From Desulfobaculum xiamenense (GTDB lineage Bacteria; Desulfobacterota; Desulfovibrionia; Desulfovibrionales; Desulfovibrionaceae), in contig NZ_JAATJA010000002.1 of assembly GCF_011927665.1 (NCBI RefSeq), forward strand, positions 868,001 to 932,000: DNA of 64,000 nucleotides. Reading direction: 5' to 3'. Below are positions 44,514-52,341 of the stretch, piece after piece. The position numbers were made by a program, and so were the translations under genes. The notes beneath the pieces are model-generated. The model was not told where the DNA came from. It did no database searches and was given only the letters and a program-made list of their open reading frames with translations. How positions within the stretch are numbered: the first letter of the stretch is position 1; every line of letters starts with the position of its first letter.

Positions 44514-47188
44514 GTCTTGACCTCGGCGAGCACGGTTTCAATGTCCTTCACGAGGGCCTCGATCTGGAACGGCTTGCGGATGCAGCGCTTGGCCCCGAGC
44601 TTTTCGGCCTGCGCGATTTCCTCCGGGCCCGCCATGCCGGTCAGGATGATGACGGGCATCTCCTTCGCGGCGTGCTGGGCGTGGGCCAGAAGCGACAGGC
44701 CGTCGCGCGCGGGCATGCGGATGTCGAGGAGCATGAGCCGATAGCGGCGGCGTTCCAGCTTGGCGAGGCCCTTGTCGCCGTCCTCTGCGGTGTCCACGGC
44801 GTAGCCGCGTGCCTCCAGCGCCTCGCGCAGGATATCGCGGATGTGCTGTTCGTCGTCCACCACGAGGATGGCCTGCGGGTCGGCTTCGCCAGCCGGGGTG
44901 CTGCGCGGGGTGCCGGTCGGTACGGCCAGCGGTAGCAGCACCGTGGCCGTGGTTCCGCGTCCGGGCGTGCTGTCGTAGCGCAGGTCGCCGTTGTGGCCGG
45001 TGACGATGCCGTAGGACGTGGACAGGCCGAGGCCCGTGCCCTTGCCCTCTTCCTTGGTGGTGAAGAACGGGTCGAATATTTTGGAAAGATTGTCCTTGGA
45101 GATACCGACGCCGTTGTCTGTGACGGTGAGCACCGCCCCGCGCCCGGCGGAGCCGAGGCGGGTGGCGACGCGGATGATTCCCGCCGTGGCTGCGCTGCCC
45201 TGCGAGGCGATGCGTTCTGCCACGGCATGCTCCGCGTTGATGAGCAGATTGAGCAGCACCTGTTCGAGCTGGTTCGCGTCGCCGAGGATGGGCGAAAGGT
45301 TGGGGTCGAGGGCCGTTTCGAGGCGGATGCCCTGCTTGCCAAGCCCGCCCTGCACAAGTGCCGTCGCCCGGGTGACCACGTCGTTGAGCGAGGTTTTCTC
45401 TATGCGCGGCGGAGCGGGGCGCGCGAAGTCCATGAGGTTGTTGAGGATGGACGTGATGCGCTCGATCTGTGCGAGCATCTGCTGGAAGTCGCGCTTTTTC
45501 TTTTCGTCGGTTTCCTTGTGCTCCAGCAGTTGGGTGCGGGCGTAGATGATGGCCAGCGGATTGTTGATCTCGTGCGCGGCTCCCGCGGCGAGCTGACCGA
45601 CGGCGGCCAGCCGCTCGGCCTGCACCAGCTTGGCGTTTAGGCGCTTCAAGTTGCGTAGCGCCGTGGCCAGCCGCTCGGCGCGGTTTTCGAGCCGCGCGAG
45701 CAGGGACATGCGTTCCACGGACGCGGAAACCAGCGCGGCCAGTTGCAGATAGCCCGCATGCTCCTGCGGCAGAAGCCGCCCGGCTTCGATGTCCGGGGTG
45801 AAAAGCAGCTCTCCGGCGAAGCCGTCGGCGGTGACGAGCGGGGCAATGCAATAGGGCTTGATGCAGGAGAGCGCGGTGGGCAGGCCGTCGCCGCAGCACG
45901 CGTTTGCACGGGCGCGAAGCCCGGACAGCGCCGCGCGAAGCTCGTCCGGGAGGTCGGCCGCGTCGAGAACCGGGGCGAGGTCGTCCGTCAGTGGCAGGCG
46001 CACTTCGCGGGTGGTGGCGTCCTTCCAGTACAGGCCTTCGAGGGCGTGCTCCTGCGCATCCATGCGGTACACGAAGCCCTCGCGGGCCGACAGGCGGGTG
46101 CGCAGCGTCCCGGCGATGAAGATGAAGATGTCGAGCGCATCGCGCAGTTCGGGCAGGGCAGGACCGGCCACGGCGATGGCTTCGAGAATGCGGTTGGCCC
46201 GGCGCAGGCGGTCGCCCGTGTCGAAAAGCTCGGCGTTCATGCCGGAAAGGGCGGCATTGGCCCGCTGGAGCGCTTCGAAGTAGAAGAGCGCCGCGTCCTG
46301 CTCCAGCTCGAACATGTCGGCGCGCTCGGCGTAGCCTTCGCCGATGCGCTTCTTGATGTCGTCGAGGTCGGTTTCGGACAGGCCGAAACGCAGGGCCAGC
46401 GCGTCACGCGTGGCGTCCGCCGGGCGGGCGGTCTCGTCGGCCATGACCTCGTGGGCGAGGAAGTCGGCTAAAGCGGTGATGGCGATGCACAGGCCTTCCG
46501 GGCCGAGGTCGCAAAGCGCTTCGGGAGACTGGTGGTGCAGCCATGCGGCATCGACCAGCGCGTCGGGCAGTCCCCATTTCTGCATGAGCCACTTTCCGGC
46601 CTGCGTGTGCTCCACGCCGAGGGTTTCGGCTTCGAGGTCCAGAAGCGCCGCGCCCGTGCGCCGCGCGGTGGCGAGCAGCGGTTCGTAGGTCTGCGGCAGG
46701 GCGGTCAGCAGCACCAGCTTGCCGCAGTCGTGGACGATGCCTGCGGCGAAGGCCGTGTTGCGCAGTTCCGGACGCACGCGGGCGGCCACAAGCTCCGCCG
46801 CCACGGCGCAGGCGAGGGTATGCTTCCAGATGAGAAGCAGTTCCGGGTCGCGCGTGTGGGGTTCCTTGAAGAATGCGTCGCGGATGATGACCGAGAGCAG
46901 GGCGTTCTTGAGCGTGGCGAAGCCGATGGTCGCGATGGCCGATTCCACGCTGGCGATCTTCCCCCGATAGCCGTAGGCCATGGAGTTGGCGATCTTCAGC
47001 ACCTTGAGCGTCAGGGCCGGGTCGGAAGCGATGATGCGGGAGATTTCTCGGAAGTCGGCATCACCCTCCATGACTTCGGTCAGGATTTTCGTGGCCACTG
47101 CCGGTGGCGCGGGGAGCTGGTCGATGTGCCGGATGACGGACTTCACGTCCGTGGACTCGGAGAATCGTGAGCGGTCGTCGGAATGCAT
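44510..47188 (-). CDS. HDOD-histidine kinase-receiver hybrid sensor protein
   Basis: 892 residues from the chosen start. Domains: HDOD (about 15-215: [30 protein letters not shown]); a middle segment, possibly GAF-like (about 300-490: [19 protein letters not shown]); histidine kinase with phospho-accepting His539 in [10 protein letters not shown]-box [11 protein letters not shown], and G-boxes DNGVGISKD and GTGLGLS; receiver at 773-892 with DD pair, Asp822 in LLDIRMP, and Lys872. No TM segment, so a cytoplasmic sensor. Start: ATG 47188 puts HDOD right at the N-terminus; longer ATG/TTG starts at 47254/47278 exist and cannot be excluded, and no start has a good SD. Stop overlaps the MinD-like gene (ATGA). 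Divergent from the receiver-HD-GYP gene. Confidence 0.88.
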   Translation of the reverse strand: MHSDDRSRFSESTDVKSVIRHIDQLPAPPAVATKILTEVMEGDADFREISRIIASDPALTLKVLKIANSMAYGYRGKIASVESAIATIGFATLKNALLSVIIRDAFFKEPHTRDPELLLIWKHTLACAVAAELVAARVRPELRNTAFAAGIVHDCGKLVLLTALPQTYEPLLATARRTGAALLDLEAETLGVEHTQAGKWLMQKWGLPDALVDAAWLHHQSPEALCDLGPEGLCIAITALADFLAHEVMADETARPADATRDALALRFGLSETDLDDIKKRIGEGYAERADMFELEQDAALFYFEALQRANAALSGMNAELFDTGDRLRRANRILEAIAVAGPALPELRDALDIFIFIAGTLRTRLSAREGFVYRMDAQEHALEGLYWKDATTREVRLPLTDDLAPVLDAADLPDELRAALSGLRARANACCGDGLPTALSCIKPYCIAPLVTADGFAGELLFTPDIEAGRLLPQEHAGYLQLAALVSASVERMSLLARLENRAERLATALRNLKRLNAKLVQAERLAAVGQLAAGAAHEINNPLAIIYARTQLLEHKETDEKKKRDFQQMLAQIERITSILNNLMDFARPAPPRIEKTSLNDVVTRATALVQGGLGKQGIRLETALDPNLSPILGDANQLEQVLLNLLINAEHAVAERIASQGSAATAGIIRVATRLGSAGRGAVLTVTDNGVGISKDNLSKIFDPFFTTKEEGKGTGLGLSTSYGIVTGHNGDLRYDSTPGRGTTATVLLPLAVPTGTPRSTPAGEADPQAILVVDDEQHIRDILREALEARGYAVDTAEDGDKGLAKLERRRYRLMLLDIRMPARDGLSLLAHAQHAAKEMPVIILTGMAGPEEIAQAEKLGAKRCIRKPFQIEALVKDIETVLAEVKT

Positions 47189-47453
47189 GGGCAGTGCCTT
47201 GGTCGGGTGTGTCGCGAACTGGGGGACCGCTTCGCGGTCGTCTGCAATCCGCATACTGGAATTGGGTGCAAAAGGCAAAAGTTCTCGTACGGATGCGCGC
47301 CACGTCTGGATCGCGTGCCATTGTGGACATCACTTGCGCCGTCATGTATTCCTGTGCCGATGTGTGGAGGACGGGCGCGCACAACGCGCCGGAAAGATTG
47401 GTGAAGGGCTTTCGTCCGCGCGCCTGCGGCGGGCGGGAAACGGCGGTGAGCGC

Positions 47454-48887
47454 ATGAATAGACAGACCATTCTCCTCGTCGATGACGAGACGGGCATCAT
47501 CGATGTCCACCGCGAAGTACTCGAAGGCGACGACTATCGGGTGATAACGGCGAAGAACGGCCGTGAGGCGCTGGACATCCTCTGCGCGGACGCCGTGGAC
47601 CTCGTGGTCTCCGACGTGCGTATGCCGCTGCTCGACGGCTACGGTATGCTCGACGGCATGCGCGAGCGTGGCATCGACTCGGACGTGATCTTCCTCACCG
47701 GCTACGGCACCATCGCCAACGCCGTGGAGTGCCTGCATCACGGCGCGTGCGACTATCTCGAAAAGCCCTTCGACATCTTCCGCCTGCGCGACAAGATCGT
47801 CTCCGCGCTCGACGCGCGAACCCTGCGCCGGGCCGGGACCGATGGTCCCCTCGCGCTGGAGCGGGTGCGCCGCCTGCGCGAGGCACTTGCCGGACAGCAG
47901 CGCTATCGCGACATCATCGGCGCGTTCCTCCAGCACGTGCGTGACACCTTCGCGCCGGACGGCATGGCCCTGTTCATGCCCGAGGGCGACGGACTCGGTG
48001 CCGAGCCGCGCGTGGTGTGGGGGAACCTCCTGCGCGAGGAGAACGGCTGGTTCGAGGCGGCTACGCCCGTCCTGTGCGCCGGAGACGAACCCCGCCTGCT
48101 GCGTTCCGGGGACAGCGACGCCCCGGGCTGCCCGGAAGATATTTCGGCCATGTGCGCCGGGCTCGCCGTGGGGCAGGGGCGCGGGCGCGTGATCGTGCTG
48201 CGGCGCGGCGCGGCGCGCGGCTATACACCGCAGAATCTCAACCTGCTCGCCTTTTTCGCCACCCATGCCTCGGCCGCCTTCGAGGCGCTTTCCATCTCTC
48301 GACGCATGCAGGAGATGAATCTGGAGATCGTCACCTCCCACGTGGCTTCGGTGGAGGCCAAGGACGTCTATACCCGTGGCCATTCCGAGCGCGTGGGCCA
48401 GTATGCCGCGCTTGTCGGGCGCGAACTTGGACTGTGCGATCACGATGTGGAACTGTTGCGTCTGGCGGGCATCCTGCACGACGTGGGCAAGATCGGCGTT
48501 CCAGACGGCATCCTCAAGAAGCCGGGGCGGCTCACCGAGGAGGAATTCGCCCTCATGCGCAGGCACCCGGCCATGGGGCGCGACATCGTGTCCAAGGTCT
48601 CCTCGCTGGTCGAGCTGGTGCCCATCATCTACCACCATCATGAGCGCGTGGACGGGACCGGCTATCCCGATGGCCTCGTCGGGGAGTCCATTCCCCTGCT
48701 GGCTCGCGTGATGAGCGTGGTGGACGGCTTCGAGGCCATGACCTCGGACCGCGCCTACCAGAAGGCGCGCACCGTGGAGCAGGCGAGCGCCATCCTGCGC
48801 GAGAACGCCGGACGCCAGTGGGACGCTCGTGTTGTCGACGCGTGGCTGTCCGTGGTGGACAAGGGATTTCTGTTCCTTCCCAACTGA
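47454..48887 (+). CDS. Receiver-GAF-HD-GYP protein (probable c-di-GMP phosphodiesterase)
   Basis: 477 residues. Receiver domain 1-120 with acidic pair D10/D11, phospho-acceptor D54 (VVSDVRMP) and K104 (YLEKPF). A GAF-like middle region (about 150-290: AFLQHVRDTFAPDGMALF, LNLLAFFATHASAAFEAL), then HD-GYP: RGHSERVGQYAALVG, LHDVGKIGVPDGIL (about 341-355) and HHERVDGTGYPDGL. Probably hydrolyses c-di-GMP under control of phosphorylation, perhaps by the divergent histidine kinase (inferred). Start: ATG at 47454 with a weak SD (GGCGGTGAGCGC); longer starts lie in the antisense of the kinase gene. Confidence 0.9.
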   Translation: MNRQTILLVDDETGIIDVHREVLEGDDYRVITAKNGREALDILCADAVDLVVSDVRMPLLDGYGMLDGMRERGIDSDVIFLTGYGTIANAVECLHHGACDYLEKPFDIFRLRDKIVSALDARTLRRAGTDGPLALERVRRLREALAGQQRYRDIIGAFLQHVRDTFAPDGMALFMPEGDGLGAEPRVVWGNLLREENGWFEAATPVLCAGDEPRLLRSGDSDAPGCPEDISAMCAGLAVGQGRGRVIVLRRGAARGYTPQNLNLLAFFATHASAAFEALSISRRMQEMNLEIVTSHVASVEAKDVYTRGHSERVGQYAALVGRELGLCDHDVELLRLAGILHDVGKIGVPDGILKKPGRLTEEEFALMRRHPAMGRDIVSKVSSLVELVPIIYHHHERVDGTGYPDGLVGESIPLLARVMSVVDGFEAMTSDRAYQKARTVEQASAILRENAGRQWDARVVDAWLSVVDKGFLFLPN

Positions 48888-48910
48888 TTTTCACGCCATG
48901 TGACCACATG

Positions 48911-48946
48911 GAAACGGCCCGGTACCATTCGGTATCGGGCCGTTTC
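48911..48946. terminator. Convergent terminator hairpin
   Basis: GAAACGGCCCGGTACC / GGTATCGGGCCGTTTC (16-bp stem with one G-U pair, 4-nt loop) between the HD-GYP gene and the convergent U32 gene. The T-tract is weak on both strands. Confidence 0.7.
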
Positions 48947-48970
48947 CGTTTGGAAATGTCAGAATCGCGG

Positions 48971-50203
48971 TCAGGAGCGCAGGAACAGGCCCTTGCGCAG
49001 GGCGGGATGCGCCGCGCGCAGGGTGAGCGTGGTGCCGGAGTGCCCGGTCACCACGCGCTCGCCAAGCTCGTTTTCCAGCGCGTAGTCTTCTGCGGAGAGC
49101 ATGGGGCGCTTAAGGCCCGGCGCGATGACGCGCACCGGGGCGGTGGCGTCCCACTTGGAGCGGATGGCCACGGTCCATGCGTCGTCGTCGATGCGCTCGG
49201 TGACGCGGGCGAGCACGGGGCGCGGTTCCTCGGGCCGGGGGTAGCTGATGCGCCGGTCCCCGGGCAGGAAGAAGCCGGTGGTCAGCGGGCGCGAGGCCGT
49301 GTTGGTCAGCTCCGCGAGGTAGGCCGCCGGGCGGAATGTGCCTGCCGCGAAGTCGGTCAGCGCCGTGGCGTAGGCGTCCAGCACCTGCGCGAGGTAGCCG
49401 CCGGATTTCATACGTCCTTCGATCTTGAGGGCCGAGACGCCCGTGCGTGCGAACCACGGGGCGAACTTGACCAGACAGAGGTCCTCCGCCGCGAGGATGG
49501 AGGACCAGCCGTCCTCCTCGTGAATCTCCCACGCCAGTTCGCCGGGGCGGGTGCGTTCCTCGACGGCCACGGCGCGCACCGCGTAGTTGAAGCGGCAGGG
49601 GTGCGTGCACTGGCCGAGGTTGGCCGAGCGGGCGTTCATGTGCGCCGAGAGCACACAGCGCCCGGACACGGCCATGCACATGGCTCCGTGGGCGAAGACT
49701 TCCAGTTCGAGGCCGGGCAGGGCGTGGGCGATGTCGCGGATGCCGCGAAGGCCCAGCTCGCGGGCGAGATTCACGCGGGTCACGCCAAATTCGCGCCAGA
49801 AGGCCGCGGACTCGCTGTTGGCTGTGTTGGCCTGCGTGGACAGGTGCACCGGGATGTGGGGCAGGCGTCTGCGGGCCATCATCAGCACGCCGGGGTCGGC
49901 GATGATGAGCGCATCGGGGCGCGCGGCGTCGGCCATGTCGGCCACGCGGTCCATGGCCTCGGCCAGTTGGGGCAGGTCCTGCTGGCGGGGCAGGGCGTTG
50001 AGGCACAGGTAGGCGGCCACGCCCGATGCATGGGCGAGGGTGATGGCCTCGGCCAGTTCCTGCCAGCCGAACCCGGCGCTCTGCGCACGCAGGTTCATGG
50101 CCGGGCCGCCGAGGTACACGGCGCGCGCTCCGTAGAGGATGGCCGTTTCGAGTTTTTCGAGGTTTCCGGCCGGGGCCAGAAGTTCGGGGATGCGGGGCGT
50201 CAT
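48971..50203 (-). CDS. U32 family peptidase-like protein (TrhP/YegQ-related)
   Basis: 410 residues. Typical opening IPELLAPAGNLEKLETAILYGARAVYLGG, a TIM-barrel-type N-terminal region (VHLSTQANTANSESAAFW, ARELGLRGIRDIA) and the family cysteines in HGAMCMAVSGRCVLSAHMNARSANLGQCTHPCR. Relatives in E. coli (YegQ/TrhP) contribute to 5-hydroxyuridine formation in tRNA, and others are annotated as collagenase-like peptidases; the first is more likely for a core gene. Ends just after the terminator hairpin. Start ATG at 50203, 3 bp from the end of the PHP gene, so the two form an operon. Confidence 0.85.
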   Translation of the reverse strand: MTPRIPELLAPAGNLEKLETAILYGARAVYLGGPAMNLRAQSAGFGWQELAEAITLAHASGVAAYLCLNALPRQQDLPQLAEAMDRVADMADAARPDALIIADPGVLMMARRRLPHIPVHLSTQANTANSESAAFWREFGVTRVNLARELGLRGIRDIAHALPGLELEVFAHGAMCMAVSGRCVLSAHMNARSANLGQCTHPCRFNYAVRAVAVEERTRPGELAWEIHEEDGWSSILAAEDLCLVKFAPWFARTGVSALKIEGRMKSGGYLAQVLDAYATALTDFAAGTFRPAAYLAELTNTASRPLTTGFFLPGDRRISYPRPEEPRPVLARVTERIDDDAWTVAIRSKWDATAPVRVIAPGLKRPMLSAEDYALENELGERVVTGHSGTTLTLRAAHPALRKGLFLRS

Positions 50204-50206
50204 GGT

Positions 50207-51067
50207 CTAGATCGGAAGTCCCTGTCTGATTCTGCGTTCCTTGATGGCGTCGAGCACGCTAGGCGGGATGGCGAGGTTGCCCTTGCCGACGCCGATGCGC
50301 ACGTCGGGCTTGACCGAGCCGTGAAAGTCGGACCCGCCGCTGACCGCGAGGTCCAGCCGGTAGGCGAGGCCCTCGAAGAGTTTGGTCATGCTCGGGGTGT
50401 GCTCCGTGTAGTGGCATTCGAGGCCGTCGAGGCCCATTGCCTTCAGTTCCTTGAGGCGGTGGTACATGGCCTCGTGGTCGAGGCGCAGGGTGAAGGGATG
50501 GGCGAGGATGATGGTCGCGCCCTCGTCGCGCAGCAGGCCGAAGGCGATCTCCGGGGTCATCTTTTCCTTGGAGATGTAGGCCTGCCCCTTGTCGCCGAGG
50601 TATTTGTCGAAGGCCTCCTGAATGGAGCGCACGTAGCCCTTCTCGAAGATGATCTGCGCCATGTGTGGACGTCCGACGCTACCGTCGCCAGCCTTGGCGA
50701 GCAGTTCCTCGTAGGTGATGTCCAGCCCGAGGGCCTGGAGTTTCTCCACGACGTGGCGGTTTCGGTGCTCGCGGTTTTCGGTGAGGGTGGTGATGGCGCG
50801 GATGAGCCGCTCTGGCCGCTGCGGCAGGAACAGGCCGACGATGTGCATGAAGCCCGTGGAACAGGTGACGCTCAGCTCGCAGCCCGGAATGACTTCCACG
50901 CCGTACTGGCGTCCGGCGTCGCAGGCCTCGGCGAGGCCGCTGACGGTGTCGTGGTCCGTGAGGGCGAGAGCGCAGACATCGTTTTCCGAAGCGTGGCGGA
51001 CGAGTTCCGTGGGACTGAGTGTCCCGTCCGATGCGGTTGAATGCGTATGCAGGTCGATGATGGGCAT
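50207..51067 (-). CDS. PHP-domain phosphoesterase
   Basis: 286 residues. PHP metal-binding motifs: MPIIDLHTHSTASDG (residues 1-15), LTDHDTVSGL and SGGSDFHGSVKPDVRIG near the C-terminus. Related to RNase AM/YciV-type 5'-3' exonuclease or nucleoside 3',5'-bisphosphate phosphatase (pAp phosphatase), which would clear 3',5'-phosphoadenosine formed when PAPS is used for sulfation; that link to the cysDN pair is only an inference. Start: ATG at 51067, after CAAGGACGAAAC, a well-placed SD; the longer frame is not typical of the family. Confidence 0.85.
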   Translation of the reverse strand: MPIIDLHTHSTASDGTLSPTELVRHASENDVCALALTDHDTVSGLAEACDAGRQYGVEVIPGCELSVTCSTGFMHIVGLFLPQRPERLIRAITTLTENREHRNRHVVEKLQALGLDITYEELLAKAGDGSVGRPHMAQIIFEKGYVRSIQEAFDKYLGDKGQAYISKEKMTPEIAFGLLRDEGATIILAHPFTLRLDHEAMYHRLKELKAMGLDGLECHYTEHTPSMTKLFEGLAYRLDLAVSGGSDFHGSVKPDVRIGVGKGNLAIPPSVLDAIKERRIRQGLPI

Positions 51068-51220
51068 GTTTCGTCCTTGGTTGGAGGCCTCGGTGCCGCG
51101 ATTGCGAGTGGCGGCTGAAAGACCATGGCTAGTCGTGGGCGTCGATGGTGTCAACGTCCGGCCTTGTGTCCCGGCCCGAATGCGGGTATAGCGGGGCAAT
51201 CGTCAGCAAGGAGGATTGCA

Positions 51221-51433
51221 ATGGCTCTGAACAAGGAACTTCTCGATATCCTGGCCTGCCCCAAGAGCAAGGACCCCGTGCGCCTGACCCCTCGCGGGGA
51301 CGGCCTCTACTGCGACGCGTGCAAGCTGGTCTATCCCATCCGTGACGACATTCCCATCATGCTGGTGGAGGAGGCCGTACCCGCCGACGAGTGGCCCGGC
51401 GGTGTCGGCGAACCGGTGGTGGCAGGCAAGTAG
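51221..51433 (+). CDS. Trm112 family protein
   Basis: 70 residues. LNKELLDILACPKSKDPVRLTPRGDGLYCDACKLVYPIRDDIPIMLVEEA matches the small Trm112/YcaR family; the last part is the conserved beta hairpin. The usual CP-x-C zinc half is CPKS, so one Cys is Ser and the zinc site is incomplete, while the second half keeps CDAC. Trm112-like proteins activate methyltransferases; the partner is unknown. Start: ATG at 51221 after AGGAGGATTGCA. Followed by a strong terminator. Confidence 0.85.
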   Translation: MALNKELLDILACPKSKDPVRLTPRGDGLYCDACKLVYPIRDDIPIMLVEEAVPADEWPGGVGEPVVAGK

Positions 51434-51467
51434 CCTTCGGCCACGCATCGCCAAAGATCGACAGACG

Positions 51468-51504
51468 ACGCCCGTAGCGCATGACGCGCTACGGGCGTTT
51501 TTTT
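51468..51504 (+). terminator. Intrinsic terminator after the Trm112 gene
   Basis: ACGCCCGTAGCGC / GCGCTACGGGCGT perfect 13-bp stem, 5-nt loop, then seven T. Confidence 0.92.
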
Positions 51505-51751
51505 GTGACGTTCTGAAAATGCTCCGCGAGTACATATTCCATGCATCATGTGGTGAAAGACAGCGTTTGGCCGTGACGGACGACGCAGTGCGTGCTTCGC
51601 GCATGGCTCGCAATGGGTAATGATGTCGAGATAGTGCTTGCGACCTGTCCATGATGCGGATATTTTTCATACAATCCGAAGTGCCCGTTGGCGGCGCGTC
51701 AACGCGGTCGTTCGTGAGTCTGTAATTTCGCAATGTTGCGTGGGGTGCTAC
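51505..51751. other. 247-bp gap before the SxtJ-type gene
   Basis: No gene seen. Contains a candidate promoter (51638-51666) and an AT-richer patch GATATTTTTCATACAATCC around it. Confidence 0.45.
51638..51666 (+). promoter_or_regulatory. Possible promoter for the SxtJ-DUF5989-carbamoyltransferase operon
   Basis: TTGCGA, 17-bp spacer, TATTTT at 51661; each hexamer matches four of six consensus bases. It starts 114 bp upstream of the first gene. Seen by eye only. Confidence 0.35.
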
Positions 51752-52165
51752 ATGATCGACACAGTGAATGCCCATCCGTCGTCCGCGCCGGGGGGCGTGG
51801 GACGGCGCGAGGCCGTGGATACGGGCATGGCCGTGACGTTGGCGTGTCTCATCGCCTTTCTGTTTGGTGCGGGGCGCGGATTCGTTGCCGCCGCGACCTT
51901 CGCCCTCGTGCTGACCATGACGTGGCCCGCGCCGTTCGGTCCTGTGGCGCGGGTGTGGCTGGGGCTGTCCACGGCGCTTGGAACCGTGGCGTCCAAGGTG
52001 ATTCTGACGCTGGTCTTCTACGGACTGGTCACGCCGATGGGCATCGCGCGGCGGATGCTCGGCTGCGACGTCCTGAAGCTGCGGCAGTGGAAGCGTGGCG
52101 ATGCGTCGGTGTTCGACGTTCGCGACACCACCTATTCGGCAGGCGATGTGGAGCGGCCATACTGA
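51752..52165 (+). CDS. SxtJ-family membrane protein
   Basis: 137 residues. Polar N-terminus (about 28 residues), three hydrophobic segments (TGMAVTLACLIAFLFGAGRGF, AAATFALVLTMTW, VASKVILTLVFYGLVTPMGIA) and a basic cytoplasmic tail with LRQWKRGDASVFDVRDTTY. This fits the SxtJ family that I know as a neighbour of carbamoyltransferases; its role is unknown. Start: ATG at 51752, with GGGGTGCTAC upstream (SD GGGG, about 6 nt). First of a three-gene cassette; the next gene follows 13 bp later. Confidence 0.75.
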   Translation: MIDTVNAHPSSAPGGVGRREAVDTGMAVTLACLIAFLFGAGRGFVAAATFALVLTMTWPAPFGPVARVWLGLSTALGTVASKVILTLVFYGLVTPMGIARRMLGCDVLKLRQWKRGDASVFDVRDTTYSAGDVERPY

Positions 52166-52178
52166 CAAGGAGGACGCC

Positions 52179-52328
52179 GTGGAATTCTTGAGCGATCTGT
52201 GGGGATTTCTGGTTGTCAGGAAGAAGTTCTGGCTGTTGCCCATCATCCTGACACTGCTCCTGTTCGGAGCGCTCATCGTGCTGACCAGCGGCACGGCCAT
52301 TGCGCCGTTCATCTATACGGTCTTCTGA
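52179..52328 (+). CDS. DUF5989 small membrane protein
   Basis: 49 residues: MEFLSDLWGFLVVRKKFWLLPI, then a hydrophobic helix and GTAIAPFIYTVF. Matches the DUF5989 pattern (EFL-DLW-FL-x-RKK-W-LP). Start: GTG at 52179 because AAGGAGG is spaced 5 nt before it; no ATG is available in frame with an SD. Expected to be a subunit or scaffold for the adjacent SxtJ or carbamoyltransferase proteins. Confidence 0.82.
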   Translation: MEFLSDLWGFLVVRKKFWLLPIILTLLLFGALIVLTSGTAIAPFIYTVF

Positions 52329-52341
52329 AAGGGGAGGAGCG

